Shown here one piece after another: positions 38,226 through 51,637 of a DNA stretch of 64,000 bases. The translations under genes and the position numbers were made by a program. The notes under the pieces are model-generated. The model saw only the letters and a list, made by a program, of their open reading frames with translations, did no database searches and was not told the DNA's origin. Every line of letters starts with the position of its first letter. The stretch's first letter is position 1. This DNA comes from Trichoplusia ni (taxonomy: Eukaryota > Arthropoda > Insecta > Lepidoptera > Noctuidae), in the NCBI RefSeq assembly GCF_003590095.1, contig NC_039488.1:12524001-12588000 (forward strand), given 5' to 3'.

Positions 38226-38682
38226 TATCTAAATATTCGCTTTAATTTATGAAGATATTGTGTGAATCAGCCAAAATATCAAATAAGTACGAAAAAATCT
38301 ACCATCTGCGAGCTTTTTATCAAGTTTGGATACTAGCTAACTGAAGACTATTGATTAAAGTCTAAACATACGAATTAATTTCAATCTATGCAACAAATTT
38401 GATCAAAAAACATTCTGTAACTAAACTTTCAATTTATTTAATCCAATAACACTCATCGAACCAGAGTTTTTACGATGAAAAATCCATTACCAATAGCATG
38501 CCGGTGACGGAGATTCAAGTGCACTACTCATCTAAGTAGGAAGGTTTTAATTAACTCAGTTAAATGAAACTCTCTGAAGGGCCGGATGATCAAACTATAT
38601 GACACAGACAAGGGTTTTAGTCAGGCCGGAATGTTTGTGGGTTATTTGTTTATTATATTTTATGTAATAATTCTATGAAAGC

Positions 38683-38775
38683 TGTGATAGCTTAGTGATA
38701 AAAGCGCTGACTAACAAGCGAAGGTCTCGAGTTCAATTTCAAGGTGTGTGGGAAAACAATGTATATACACTTCCT
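38683..38775 (+). repeat. degenerate tRNA-like SINE (TGATAGC-TAGTG head)
   Basis: The head TGTGATAGCTTAGTGATAAA is followed by a B-box-like GTCTCGAGTTCAATTTC. A possibly related head (GTGATAGCCTAGT) is at 47008. No tRNA fold is intact. Confidence 0.5.
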
Positions 38776-39846
38776 TGTTTCAGAAGGCAGATAAAAATGT
38801 AAGGCCGGGAATTATTATTATGAAATGAAATATTTTGCTGTTTCAAACGGACTTATTTGGCGGACTCTAAAAAGAATTTTCCTCTCAGAAAACCGGATTG
38901 ATGACACAATATGAAATTAAGTGTAAGCTTTCATTTTACGTAACACAGCAGAAAGACTACTAGTTCTGTTGTTATTGTCTTTTAAGTAACTAAGTACGAT
39001 AAAAATTCAATAAATTAACAGTTCAAGTTTTGGAATTCAAAAGTCAAAGAATAATATAACAAGAAAGTTAACGCTTGGTATTTAAACAATTTAACAGGAA
39101 TCTGAGTACACAACAAAATCGTTTCTTTAGCGATATAATTTAATCAACAATACGAATTCGTTACGTGCAAATTAAAAAGTAATTACGTTATTTTAGCAAA
39201 CAAACTTTAATCGTATCCAATAAAGCAACGCCCATTCAAATTTCAATCTTACGCCCTTTTAATAAAGTGCATGGACTAAAAGTTTAAAGTTTTGTGACGG
39301 TAAATTGAATGTTGTTGGCGAGTACGCGTTCAGTAATTACCATATATCGTAAGCCTTTGTGCTACCAACAAGAGTTCTTTGCGAACTTCCCGCTTTGGTA
39401 ATAACTTGTCTAAAGGAGTAATGCGAATTATTCATTCCAGTATCGTATTTCGAGAATATTTGGCGTTTGAACTTGTGCTGTACCAATTATTTCCCGAGGG
39501 AACAAGTGTAAGTAAGAAAAACTGGGAATACGTGAGGATAGAACTGCATTGTTGCAATGTTACAATTTGTTAAAATGAATCGTATTTTGGTTCTGTTCAA
39601 GGGAATATTTTATTTCAAAGCTAGTGTTGAATATGGATGTAAATATAAATGTGATCGATTCGTAATTTGGGAGAAAAAGTTTTATACACATATCGAAATC
39701 ATTTTTTTTTTATTTCAAGTAGGCCGCTTTCCAGACACTTTCAAAATGTTACAAAAATGACTCTAGTTGCACGGTTCCAAAATGACATTCTTATGAAGAT
39801 AAACTTGCAAGAAACTCCATAAAATACGTCCAATTGATCAAGGTAA

Positions 39847-40068
39847 TTTTTTTTTTTTTTTTAAAACGACTCCCGCACTAAGGAGTTTAATCCTTGTATC
39901 GCGGGGGGTTTCACAAACATACAAATCACATGCACAATGACACCCAGACTCAGAACAAGCATTAGTGGATCACACAAATGCTGGTCCTACGCGGGGATCG
40001 AACCCGCGACACGACGCGCACAGTGGGTTTGGCGTGGTGACCTCAACCACTCGGCTACCCGTGCAGCC
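39847..40068 (-). repeat. near-complete tRNA-derived SINE
   Basis: The minus strand begins GGCTGCACGGGTAGCCGAGT (A box region), then GGTTGAGGTCACCACGCC, a B box GGGTTCGATCCCCGCGTAGG at about 39999-39980, then a body with TGTGTGATCCACTAATGC, GTTCTGAGTCTGGGTGTC and CGCACTAAGGAGTTTAATCC read on the respective strands. It ends in a poly(A) run (T run at 39847-39862 on plus). It looks like the best-preserved SINE in the window, with intact-looking pol III boxes, and may be young. Confidence 0.85.
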
Positions 40069-40382
40069 ATAATGAATGGCAATACAACCTAACAAAAACA
40101 AAATAAATAATTCCGCCATAAAACAGTACCTTAACAATTTATAGTTTAATATTAATTATTTCCGTACAACAATACTCGAGTCAACACTCAAATGTAACAA
40201 CAATTCTAGCACATTTGGTCAGCTGTAACATTCCTACAAATAAATTCACAACCAACTAATCTAACTTAAACCGCATGTCTAAACAAAGGCCAAACATTTG
40301 GCTTGGGAAACAGGAAAGAAACTAAATACTAAACACGGAATTTGCGGCACTTTACTATCAAAATATCAACACGATCTAATGA

Positions 40383-40439
40383 CTTTGTTGGAATGGAGAT
40401 TGTTTTATTGAGATAGAACATCTCAATAAAACAACAAAG
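40383..40439. repeat. imperfect hairpin with 15-bp perfect inner stem
   Basis: TTGTTTTATTGAGAT at 40400-40414 pairs exactly with 40420-40434 around the loop AGAAC. An outer arm, CTTTGTTG (40383-40390), can alternatively pair with CAACAAAG (40432-40439). Confidence 0.65.
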
Positions 40440-40534
40440 AACAAATAAACCATATATTCAAAATAACCAGACTAAATTATTATTAACTATTTTTGTGCAA
40501 AATTACTTTAAGAAAATGATTTGAGGATTCACAA

Positions 40535-40620
40535 TTATTCATTTATTAAAAGTTTATTCACAGTTTCAGACACAACCGGAGTTCTTAATCATGAGCTGAC
40601 GCGGCAGGGTCGCGAGTCGT
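40535..40620 (+). mobile_element. partial foldback element, copy 3
   Basis: The segments TTATTAAAAGTTTATTCAC and GTTTCAGACACAACCGGAG, then AATCATGAGCTGACGCGGCA, match the copy at 36895 with the middle (the ACGCGTATTTATCGGG section) deleted and the right part missing. Confidence 0.65.
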
Positions 40621-40693
40621 ACTCATAACTATGAGTCAGGACACCTTTATTAAATAAATAATAATTATTTTTATATTCATAGTTCTTTAAATT

Positions 40694-40910
40694 GCTGTTA
40701 TTCCTACATCTTTGCCAGTCGTTACAGGTAGTCAGAAGCTTGAAAAAAGTCTGACAACCAGTCTAACCAAGGGGTATCGTGTTGCCCAGGTAACTGGGTT
40801 GAGGAGGTCAGATAGGCAGTCGCTCCTTGTAAAACACTGGTACTTAGCTGAAACCGGTTAGGCTGGTAGCCGACCCCAACATAGTTGGGAAAAGGCTAGG
40901 CCAATGATGA
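40694..40910 (-). repeat. GGCCTAGCC repeat, antisense copy
   Basis: The minus strand reads TCATCATTGGCCTAGCC, then CCCAACATAGTTGGGGTCGG, through AAGTACCAGTGTTTTACAAG and GTTACCTGGGCAACACGATA to GATGTAGGAATAACAGC. It is collinear with 54186-54400, truncated at the other end. Confidence 0.85.
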
Positions 40911-43900
40911 TTCATAGTTCTTTAAAGTTATTGAGACGAATGATCCTCTAAAGAGCTCTTATGATATCAAAAAGTATTCGGTGACTTTACGTTACATTTC
41001 TCGTGTAAATTATGATACTTCGATGCAAATACTTTTTAATGGTATTGGCTTAGGCCTAAGAGAGACATTACAGCATAATGTTGTAAGAACGAAATTTGTT
41101 TAAGCTTTTTCCCTTTATCTGTATTCTCACAAATAACGTTGAAAAGTAGTCCATATTGACTTTGTGTTGTAAATTTTCCATAATTGTGGTAATTTTCTTC
41201 AGTGCAGTAAAGTTATTACGATTACATTTTCTTTCTATTTCCATATATCTGATTAATTTACCAGCCTACTGATAAAATTTGCAAAATTAATTTAAATACA
41301 GTGAATAAAAAACTCAATCTACAAACCCTATTAAATTTAAAATGGGATTTGTTTTTTCTTTTTTTAATCTGGTAATGCAAAAGTGTTTAGCTGGAAACAA
41401 ATAAAAAGAAGAAAAATCTAAATTGTATTGGGCCCATCCCAATGGAGTTTCCCGAGACGAATAAAAACATTTCTAAGTGTTTTCAGTAACGAGGTAATTT
41501 TGCTGCGTAGATATTAATACGAGAGCGGGCGATGGTATTAAGGTTCGAATCTCGTAATGACCTTTTTCGGTAAATCTTCTGGATAATGGTTAGATAAGCC
41601 ATCAGTTGTAAGTTTGAGTCCGATTTGACGTTTAGTTTTACTCATACAATGGTGAAAGGAGGCTTTTCAAAATTAGTTTCGATAGGCAATGCCCATTTCC
41701 ATTGAAAGTAAATTGTTGGCCAGTATGACAGATTCTAGTGAACTGATCAAATAAAACAATGCAGAATTAAAACGTCCATTTGTAAATTATCTAATAAATG
41801 TCAAATTGTTATTGTTCGTAATTTCAAAAGGAAAAGGTAATTTAAGGAAATAGCAAGGAAAGGAAAGGAATAAGCAAACATTGCTACTATTATAACTTAA
41901 ATTGAATTGACATCATAACCAACCAGGTTTCAAATTATCCCCACTTCTACCATACTGTGACGTCATACAATTGACGATCTAGTATTTACTGGACTAAAAC
42001 TACAATACAGCCGAGACCTTTCAATCAATTTATTAATTTGAATGCCAAGAACAGTTAGTCCCGATATGTTTTTGCCTGGCTACGTGACCTGCCTCCACTA
42101 GTCGACCCTACAGATAAGCGGTTATAAGCCTCAGGAATTCGTAAGTGTTCTTAGGAGCCAATTTGAGACAGGCCGGGAATTCTCTTTGATTTTGTGTTTG
42201 ACTTGGTAAGTGAGTACATGTAAATATGTTGAATAAATAGTTGATCAAAGTTCTTAATTTGTAAATTCTTGGTTGCCTTCCTTTTGTTTATTTGTTTGGT
42301 CTGTTGGTTTTAAGGCCACCAGAAAGAGGTCGTAAAGCGGAACTAAAATTCAAGTTAGTGTCGAACTTGCGACGTTGAGTGTTCCTTACAAAAATATGGA
42401 AAACAAACCAAGCAAATCGATTAAAGGACAAATTGGTGGGTGCACATTTTTATTCTTTGAACTCGTTTTTTATTTAAATAATTTTCTGTTATAGCGACAA
42501 AGGCCTAATAAAAATAATCACCTGAATAAAAAATAATATATCACTCGTCTAACTATCACATTTTGTACTGTTTTGTGATATCCTTTCCTAGCTTAGAAGT
42601 TTACCCTGTACCTTTTTGTAAAGAAATACTAAAATGATGAGGTACAGGATGTTGTCAGAAAAGCGAAGTAGTTTTAAAATAAATCTTCACGACAACACTT
42701 CAGCTATTAGTCATTTTCTACCTCGTAATTTCGTGAAAACAATTTTATAGAGGTTTATATTTTAGTATTTTTGAAAACACTCATAAACATTCAAAATAAT
42801 GAGCAGAAATACATTTTTGTGCAAATTTTACGTGAAGGGCCCTCGTTTTGATAGGGAATCGTGTCCAAAATGACATTACGCTAATTATGAAGGTACTTGA
42901 ATAGGCTTCTCTCGATTTAACCGCTCGTTGGTTAGTGGTTTGCGGCTGCGGTTACGAGACAGCCAGTCAATCTTCCGGATGAAGTGTGCTTACGAAAAAT
43001 GACCAAAAAGGCTAAGAATGAAATTTGAAATTATTTTTCCGATTTGTGACGTACATTTTAGTAACTTTTATTTTATAAAGACTCGCTTACTTAGAAATTT
43101 ATTTCTTGTGTCGTGGGCAACGGACGCACCCAAACATATACATATATGGACCACTAGAGCATTGTATCATTAAGGACTAATATTAATATAAAAAAATAGA
43201 CAAATATTAATCTCTTAAGTTGCAATATCTACCAACAATGTCATATTCATTAGGCTGTTTTTCATACATATTAGTTTTTCATACAAGACAGGTCAAGACA
43301 ATGAAAAATAACAAATAAGGATTTATGTGAAAAACATTAACACCCTTTAAATTCATGACCGTACCAACCCTGAACGGCATTTACCTACTGACGAACGAAC
43401 AGACACTGGAGCCTCAATAATAGAGTTCACTTTTTAATATTTGGTTACGCAGCCCCGATCATCATCGCCATTGGTAGCACATAGCTAAATGCAACGACTA
43501 GAAATCCACGATACCTGACGATTTTAGTCCAGAACTGTGCAACTAGAGTCAGCAATGTAACGTTTTTAAAAGTGCCTGAGAAACGGCCTATTTGAAATAA
43601 AAAAAAATCATTTTGATTTGGATTTTGAACAATGCACTCATCATAAGTTTGCGAATATCACTTGAAGACTAAAATCACCAGTTATCGAAAACTTACGTAA
43701 CATCGACGCGAAATGCCTAATTCTACACATTCGATTTTAGTAGTTTAAACAATGTTTAACGGTCGTTAAAGAGAAAGATACAACGTTACTATCCCAAATG
43801 GTCTATGCACGATCAAACTTAGGTCTTCGGCCTACCTTAAAACATAACTTTACATTACACACACCATATAGTAAACGTTTTCTTGCATACGAAGGACCTA

Positions 43901-45386
43901 CATACTTTTGAGACACTGGAAACTTATTTCTAAAGTAATAAAAGAACAAAATAGTACAAGAGCCCAGGTCCACTAGTCAAGTGTCATTTCACACAGTTCG
44001 TGCTGATAACTCTTGTCACCTTCTTACATTCGTGTGTATTCGAAATTATATATATGTATTTTTTATAGAGGGCAGGGTCAGTATTAGCGTGGCTAACCAA
44101 ATAATCACATTCATAACAGTATAATATAAATTTAAATCAGTTTCCGAAATGTTGTTTAAGCCTAAAATTTGTCTGGCAGCTTGACGAGAATTAAAAAAGT
44201 TTGAATATCACAATAAGATGGCTTCAGATTAGTAATAAGTGAAACGACGATTTTTCAAGGTATCTGATGGAAAAAATCGCCAGAAGGATGTCTGGAAATA
44301 TTGGCCATCATTATTATCAATATTCTACTATTCATCTCTATAAAAGTTAGAATCTCGATTTTTGTTTAGGTCAAAACTTGCACTTAGATATGCTATATTT
44401 CAGATATGTTGATTAGTTTGTCTTAAGTAGTGTGGTGGCCTTGAGATCCTGTTCTATAAGGGAAGCTTACACGCTACGTTTAAGGGTATATGACACGTGA
44501 ATTGTAAGGTTATTCTGAAACGAAACGGGTGGTTTCATCCCCCTTTCGTGTTATGATAAATTGGTTTTTGTTGATAGAAATGTTCGAGGAGATTGGGGTA
44601 AAATTGTACGAACACCATGTTATTTTTTTTCGTGTTTACTCTTTTCAATTTAAGACAGGCAGCATTTATGTAAATATACAGCAATTATGGGTGCCTGTTG
44701 TAATGGTTTAGACATTACGCCGATAGCAATCTTCGTTTTCGTAAATTACTGATGTGTCGATTTGAAAGTTGATTATAATCTAACAAATTGGTTGTTATGT
44801 TTCACTATTTACTTCCGTATACATTTTTAGTTATGTAAATTACTTTTAATACCCAGAATGTCAAACGATGTGTTTTTTTCTCAACTCCCACGCTAATGAC
44901 TCAAATAATATGACCCACTCGAGTGCTAGTCGTTTACAAACCTTTAATATAACTCACAGTCTAATATTTAGAATAGTCTAGAATACGATTACAATGGTTT
45001 TTGTAGGCTTATTGCAATTAAACCGTTGAAGAGCATGAAAAAAATCCTTTGCTTTTCGCAACGCAATATTTTGGCCATCAAGAATTTACGATTTTGATTC
45101 ATCTTTATATATTGCCACAATAAAGTAAAACAGTGTAATTTGGGTATATTTAAATAAATTCTAAACGCGTAACTCACGCCGGCAGATATCGCAAACTGTC
45201 AAATCGGTATGAATTATCGACAATACATGCGTATATCGAATGCCAATTCATTGATGATTAACTGCTGATGAAGTTATAGCTGCGATTACCATGGATTGTA
45301 TTTGGTAAGTCAGTCAAACAATTACATGTATAGCATGCTCACGAATGAAGCTAATAAAAGCATGTTAAAAATAATCTACATATACT
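40911..45386. other. non-coding stretch
   Basis: No gene or well-supported repeat. Weak tRNA-like phrases near 41535 (AAGGTTCGAATCTCG) and 42926 (GTTGGTTAGTGGTTTGCGG) may be old SINE relics. Confidence 0.35.
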
Positions 45387-45657
45387 TCTATACATATAAA
45401 GCTGAAGAGTTTGTTTGTTTGTTTAAACGCGCTAATCTCAGGAACTACTGGTTGAAATTGAAAAATTCTTTGTGTTGAATAGACCATTCATCGGGGAAGG
45501 TTTTAGGCTATATATCATCACGCTGCGACTAATAGGAGCGAAGATACAATGGAAAATGTGAAAAGAACTAGGAAAATTATTCATTCGAAAACTTCCGATC
45601 AAAATTTTCTAACTTATATCTTCTAACCATGCGGACGAAATCGCGGGCAACAGCTAG
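45387..45657 (+). mobile_element. non-autonomous Helitron-like element, copy 2
   Basis: It runs from TCTATACATATAAAGCTGAA to GCGGGCAACAGCTAG followed by T. It has the same landmarks as the copies at 38009 and 56472, plus an extra segment (AACTTATATCTTCTAACCAT) before the 3' end that copy 1 lacks and copy 3 keeps. The preceding base is T instead of A. Confidence 0.75.
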
Positions 45658-47007
45658 TCATTGAATTCCTTCGAGTTCCGTTCTCTTACGTCATCTCTCC
45701 ATTTTGGATTACTCTTGAACTCAAATCGGTACAAGTAAAAAACCCACTAAAAATAAATCCTTAAGCATGACAAAAAAACCGTTCCGGAACCTCCTTTTGT
45801 TTCCAAATCTGTCAGAAACAGATAATCAGAGCTGGACTTGTCAAATCATCAATGCCTTCAGAACAGTAACTAAACACAATACCATTATGTAAACATTGAA
45901 GTTACAAACACGTCTTCAACGTGAAAGCGATGTCAAACTCGATTCGGTCCTCTGTGGAAAGCTGAATCTAAATGGCCGTCAAAGTGTTGATTTGACACCG
46001 TTTTGAACGACCCACTACTACAAGTTCTCGAGTCGAACTAGCGCTTGAAGAACAGATCAAGTTCGTGGCGCGTGGTACAAGAACGGAGACAAGTGTATAT
46101 GTTGCTAATTCGTGGTTTCGGGTACATAGTGTGCGTTAGAATTGAGACGTAAGCGAGTTGAATTAAGATGGAAATTTGGTTTAACTGATTAGAAGTTTAG
46201 ATTTAAAGGACACAATTGCGTTTTTGCACTCTATTAAGCAGGAATAAGGATTTTGATTACAAATATCTAATTAACCCGTCAGATTTCAAAGAGAATAACT
46301 GACTCAAATTAAAAATTAAGATGATACAAGAAGGCAAAATTTCAGATCAATATCACTTTATAGTCAAATACTGTCTATTTTATTTAATTGCTTACTCTTG
46401 GAAAAATTATTTCAAAAGGAAATATTTTTTTAAGCTTTTTACGAATAAACCTACTCGTATGTAAGCAAACATAATAAGACTTTATCGTAATTAATATGTT
46501 ATGTTAGGTAACAAATATTCATAATTTTAGATCGTAGTTGCAACAGTACAAAAATATTTCAAAAATCACACCTCAAATATCGTGAATCTTTTCTACAACC
46601 CAGCAAAACAAATTCGCTTAAAGCATGAAACAGTAAACTTAATTCAAACGCTTTCAAATTCAACTCTTAAAACCAAATCCAAGTACAGTCATTAAAAATC
46701 CTCAACACCCCGCTCGCCGCCTACACTTTACATGTTAGGAGCGTAAAGTTTCGAAACTCAACCCTCAGTATACCTCGGCCTAGGTCCGACTAGTTTAATG
46801 AAAATTTAACGACGTTACACCGCCGACGGAGAAACGAATTTGCGTTTTATTAACACCATTTTACACACGTGTGCACGTACTTAGTTCTAAACAAAAAGTG
46901 ATTTATTTATGACTTGGTGCTTCAAGTATTTAAGGTTATTTCTATCTGTAATATTAAACATGTGTTGAGCTAAAAAGTGTCTGGACTAGAATAGTAGTAC
47001 TAGAATA

Positions 47008-47210
47008 GTGATAGCCTAGTAGAATGACCGTTGCACTGTAAAGTCAAAGGCTCGAATCCCGGCATGGAAGATTGTCTTATCAAACTCATGTGTGCTGAAA
47101 ATAACGGTCAAACAAAACATCATAAGCAATCCAGCACACTTGAAGTTTAAAACCCAACTACAGGTTGTACATCAATCTCACGAAAAATAACGATAAAAGA
47201 TAATACGAAA
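47008..47210 (+). repeat. tRNA-like SINE (GTGATAGCCTAGT head)
   Basis: The head GTGATAGCCTAGTAGAATGA carries a B-box AGGCTCGAATCCCGGC at about 47048. The body reads CAAACTCATGTGTGCTG, then AGCAATCCAGCACACTTGAA. The 3' border is uncertain. Confidence 0.6.
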
Positions 47211-47465
47211 CCGTAAGTTTACGTAAAATATTAGTGTATTCTCCAATGTTGACAGAAATAGGTATAAGTATAGTTATACTGCAGGTACGGTAAGTTACTT
47301 CATTCAAATAGCTAACAATTCCGGACCATGCTATAAAACAAAAATACAGTCGATTTCCACTTTCGAATAATCGTCTAACTTTCTAGAAAGTAGAGATAGC
47401 AACAATATTATTCAATGAGAACTGAAAAACAGCTATAAGTGATTTCTAGAATCAAAAATCTATTT

Positions 47466-47640
47466 TTTATAGTAATTATCGTGAGACTGATTCATTATTA
47501 AATGATGCAAGGGTTTACACACGCGTATTTATCGGGAGTGCCGCCACGTCAGCTCATGGTTAAGGCCTCCTGTTGGTTCCGAAACTAGTTAGGCACTCCC
47601 GATAAATACGCGCTAGTAAACCGTTGCATATTTAATAATT
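47466..47640. mobile_element. foldback element, copy 2, with 11-bp flanking direct repeats
   Basis: The 175-base insert lies between two AAAATCTATTT direct repeats (47455-47465 and 47641-47651). The inverted arms, of 49 and 48 bases (47494-47542 and 47592-47639), are nearly complementary and include CGCGTATTTATCGGGAGTGC. The roughly 50-base middle is inverted relative to copy 1 (GTTCCGAAACTAGTT instead of ACTAGTTTCGGAC). Both copies begin TAGTAA, then TCGTGAGA. Confidence 0.85.
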
Positions 47641-47651
47641 AAAATCTATTT

Positions 47652-48053
47652 ACAAAAATAAACAGACAATTCTTTTGGGTTAATAAAAGACAAATTTTGA
47701 CAAATGATTCTACATATTCAGAGTTTTGTTAATTCAATTTGACTGTTCCACTTTTGCTGCTGATTGTACTAAAACAATTGCACTACATTTCAAGCACATA
47801 CCTAACAGGAACTTAATAGCGTTATAAAATAAAAGTACGTTCCTTACGTAAGGCAGTGTTCACACCGCGAAGATACATTTAAGTAATAACGTTCAGTTGC
47901 CGGCGAAGTTAAATAAAGCTAATGGGAGCTCTAAATCAACACACATAATTAACTCAGTATGGCAGTGGAAATAAGGAGGAAACATAAAAGGCCGGATCTG
48001 AGCCCTTACAAAGACCTGTTAAAATAAGATTGTGGAAGGAAAATTAAGGTTGT
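47652..48053. other. non-coding stretch
   Basis: I see no gene or repeat here. Confidence 0.35.
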
Positions 48054-48160
48054 GGAAACGAGACACCGCTATACACTCCTCTTAGCTACCTCATTCCGTC
48101 TCGCTTCCACATTGTCAGCAGTCCTGCTAAGATCATCTGGTACATGCACTGAGGTCCCTC
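48054..48160. repeat. short foldback repeat with GTCTCGCTTCC arms
   Basis: GGAAACGAGAC at 48054-48064 pairs (one mismatch) with GTCTCGCTTCC at 48098-48108. The same arm motif recurs at 55951-55992 and 61448-61488. Confidence 0.5.
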
Positions 48161-51100
48161 GTTACTAGAAACGGTGTCATCAGCTTTATTCATTGTGCTG
48201 TAAAAATATGGCTGTTTTACAGACAAAAAGATGACTTGAGAATAGTCCTTAGAAATGTTTGAAACAATTGAAAGCGGTTGTGAATGCTGATGTGAATTTT
48301 AAGGTTTTTTTCATCTTTAAGAATCAGTGACTGTGCAACTTTCATGACGAAACCTCTACTTCATTAAAAAAGAGTACTTGAATATTTTCCTATTAAATTT
48401 TGGACTTAGTACCTAATATTAATTAATCGGTCTGAGCAAAATCTAGTCTGAAATATGCTCTGGACGGAGCTCTATAAATATCAACGATATTCAAGATTTG
48501 AACACATGACGTGTAAATATAGGTCATCTGTCACCATTCTCCCAGACAGTCAATATAGATAGCTAATTTTAAGAAAAATCTATTTTTAGTTTCTTAAAAT
48601 AAATGGACTAGCGCGAAAATTGGCAAATGGAAAAATTCCTTAAAATTCCTCTTCCTCCGAAGTTTAACCCTTATATAACTCGAATATTTTTTACTTCTTA
48701 AGATAAATATTCGGGGATTATTCAAGGCACATTTTTTTGGGAATTCCTTAGTGTTACAAACAAATAAATGGAATTTATCCGTGTCGTTTTCTAAGAAAAT
48801 AAGATGGGATTACCAGGTGGAGTTTTATTTTAATGGTTGATTAAAGGGCGCAAAGGGTAAAAAAGGTTTTATCATCGTTTCCTAGCTTTTTATTCTAGTG
48901 CTTTATGCCTCGTTTAGGGAGCTGGTTTCTATATTTGGATTCTGAGTATTTTTAAAGGGAATAAAATAAATAATTTTGGGTAAAAATGGTGTGTTCAATT
49001 TGAGACTTCTCGTGGTAAGCTAAAATTTTGTTATGCAATGTACGTATTAATTATTATTATCATTAAAAATTAACGTGTTTTTTGTATATGGGTTATGTTC
49101 ATTTGAATTATATCTTTTATTGGAAATTTTTATTGCAAAAAAAGGCCTTAGTTCAGTTCCTTCTAGAATTATAGGTATTTTTTTTATAATTATGCAATTT
49201 CAAAAGCTTCATGATAATCCGCACTTCCGCCCTTGTCCCACTTTCCTGAGGTCGGCACAGTGTGTTTTTTTTTCCATTCATCCTTGTCAGCCGTCATCTC
49301 GGAGTTTAATTCCGTTCATGCCATCCCTTATACAATCCATCCGTCTTTTTGTGGTCTACCTCTTTGCTTCCTGTATAAAAAGTATCAAAACAATATTTTA
49401 TTCTTAATGTCACGGTTTAACACCATAATTTATCTGACTTATAGCCGGTTCCTCCTACGTTGATCAACTCAAGCATTTGTTAATCGTATGTCAAGTACTA
49501 ATATTGCTTGGATATTTCTCAACTAATCTCAGACGTAAATTTGTTTGGATGTGTAATAAAATTAGTAAGCAGTAAGTTATTGAAATACTTGCCAAAAATA
49601 TTGATGGCTTTTTACTTACTTCCTGAAAAGAAAGGAAAAATAAATTAATTTACAGATTACACTTTAACTTAAGCTTGTACTAATAGAATCTGCTTCAATA
49701 CAAAGTTAGGAACTGCATTAGTTGTGAAGTTTTGATTGGAATACAATGAAAATCTCATTTTTACCTATTTTTGTCAAACCTCTATAATTTTTATATTATC
49801 TCGGTAGCAGGTGCAACATCCACTTTCGTTCTTCCTATAATATTAAAAAAGGCAAAAGGAATCTGAAAATTCCTATATATCTGAAGTAAAACCCAAAAGA
49901 AAGGCTGGATAGAACCACACTCAATGCCAAAAATTCACAACATCCTATTTCTCCAACCCAACTTCAGCACATAACTAAAAGTCTTTCCATTCCCTTTTAG
50001 AGATAGAAGCTTGTCTCTATTTATTATCAGGTCTATCGCCACTTGCCTACAGTAATATAAGTTGGACATTTAACATTTACACTCTGGCGCACATAACGCG
50101 TGTCGTAAAGACTACCAGTAACGACTGCCAATAGAACACTCCGACTGTTACTAACTTAGTTCGATTGAAAAGATATTTCTGTACGGCTATTTTTAGTTCT
50201 CTTAAGTTCGTCAATAAAGTGTTGGGTTGAATTAGTTTCGTGTTTTGGTGGATTTTTGTGAAGGGATGTAAGCTTAACCAAGATGACATTTAATGATGAT
50301 TCTTGACATTAAATTTAATAAACTTTAAGAGTACATGAAAGTAATTTTTAGTCAATGTATATTTCCAGGTACACAAACAAAAATCGTTTAAGCTAAAAAT
50401 TTGGCAGCTTAGGAATGTTCATAAGATTCAAAAGCAAGCATAGAGCAGTAAACTTGATAACTCTACTAAGATCAACATAATACGACCAGATCATATTATA
50501 GTGACAGTTTAAACAAAAAATGAAAATTTTCGTTCACTTTTATTGAAACATGAACCGTTACTACAAAATCATCAATTTATCCTACCTCAAACAGTTTATT
50601 GAACGCCAAGTCAACCTAGACTTTATAATGAGGTTCAGTAAACTAAGTTTTTAAACAATCAATTGAATCTCGTGCGGTCAAGGCGAGAGCTGCCAACTTC
50701 TAGCTTAAACAAATTTAGTTAAACTCTGTAAAGACTTGGAATAAAATGGACAATTCTATTTCTCAGATGTGGTCTTTTAATCGGATTTTTAAACAGCTGG
50801 TTGTCCAGTTTTCTTTTTCTTTTCACACAAGACGGTTTTTATTTGATCGGATACCAGCCAATTACTGCTTTTGCCTTTAAATTACTGTATTGTTTTCTTC
50901 GCTATTTTTGCTTTTTTCAGTACAATCTTTACCCATTTATGACAAAATGTAATGGTATATATACATACGACAATAATTATGCCTGGCATCATGAATCCAG
51001 TCTGGATTGCGAGTAAAAGACGTTCTAACTGCAAAATCTCCATACTCATATTAATCTTCTGCATTTTGATTATTTGAGCACCCTCTTAAGCGATCTTTAA

Positions 51101-51380
51101 ACACCCTAAAAAAAAAACATCTACAAATACTTTGTACCTAAAAGGAATTACGTGAAATCCAACGGCTCATCTAAAATGACATAATGAAATGGAGAATATT
51201 TCTTTCATTTGCACATGAGGGGAAAATATTTCCAACGCGCCTCGTTTGACAATATTTTGGATCCCCTTTCCAATTTCAGATACCGTGTCGAAGCATATGA
51301 CGCCTTGTTCACCTTTGTACCAGCTACCGTAGCGTTTTAGACATTTTGCATACCGTTTGAATTATTTTTTTCTACCATTT
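48161..51380. other. non-coding AT-rich stretch
   Basis: Short frames here are AT-biased and unrecognisable; no gene is supportable. Confidence 0.4.
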
Positions 51381-51637
51381 TTAGAGTTCCGTACTCAAAG
51401 GTTTAATTCGGAACCTCTTACTAACATAACGTCTCGCTCGACTGTCTTTCTGTCACTAAACTGTATTGTCAACCAAGATTTCTAGACAGTAGACTTGTTC
51501 ACAATAAAATGGAGGTTAATCAATGGTTCTTGCGGTCAACAATTTTATAAGTTGCATTTTTTGCAATTTTCTTTTCATTTACTCTATTTGTACGGTACCC
51601 CCAGTGCAGTGAGTTCTTATCGCACTTGTCTAGTTTT
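51381..51637 (+). repeat. diverged relative of the repeat at 25298
   Basis: It starts TTTTAGAGTTCCGTACTCAA and passes CTCGACTGTCTTTCTGTCAC. It ends GTACGGTACCCCCAGTGCAG, then TCTTATCGCACTTG, which echoes the GGAACCC-GACTCGCACTTG end. Identity is low. Confidence 0.45.

Noticed and set aside
40383..40439. microRNA precursor
   Set aside because: The stem is only 15 bp with a 5-base loop, too short for a precursor, and the sequence is low complexity.
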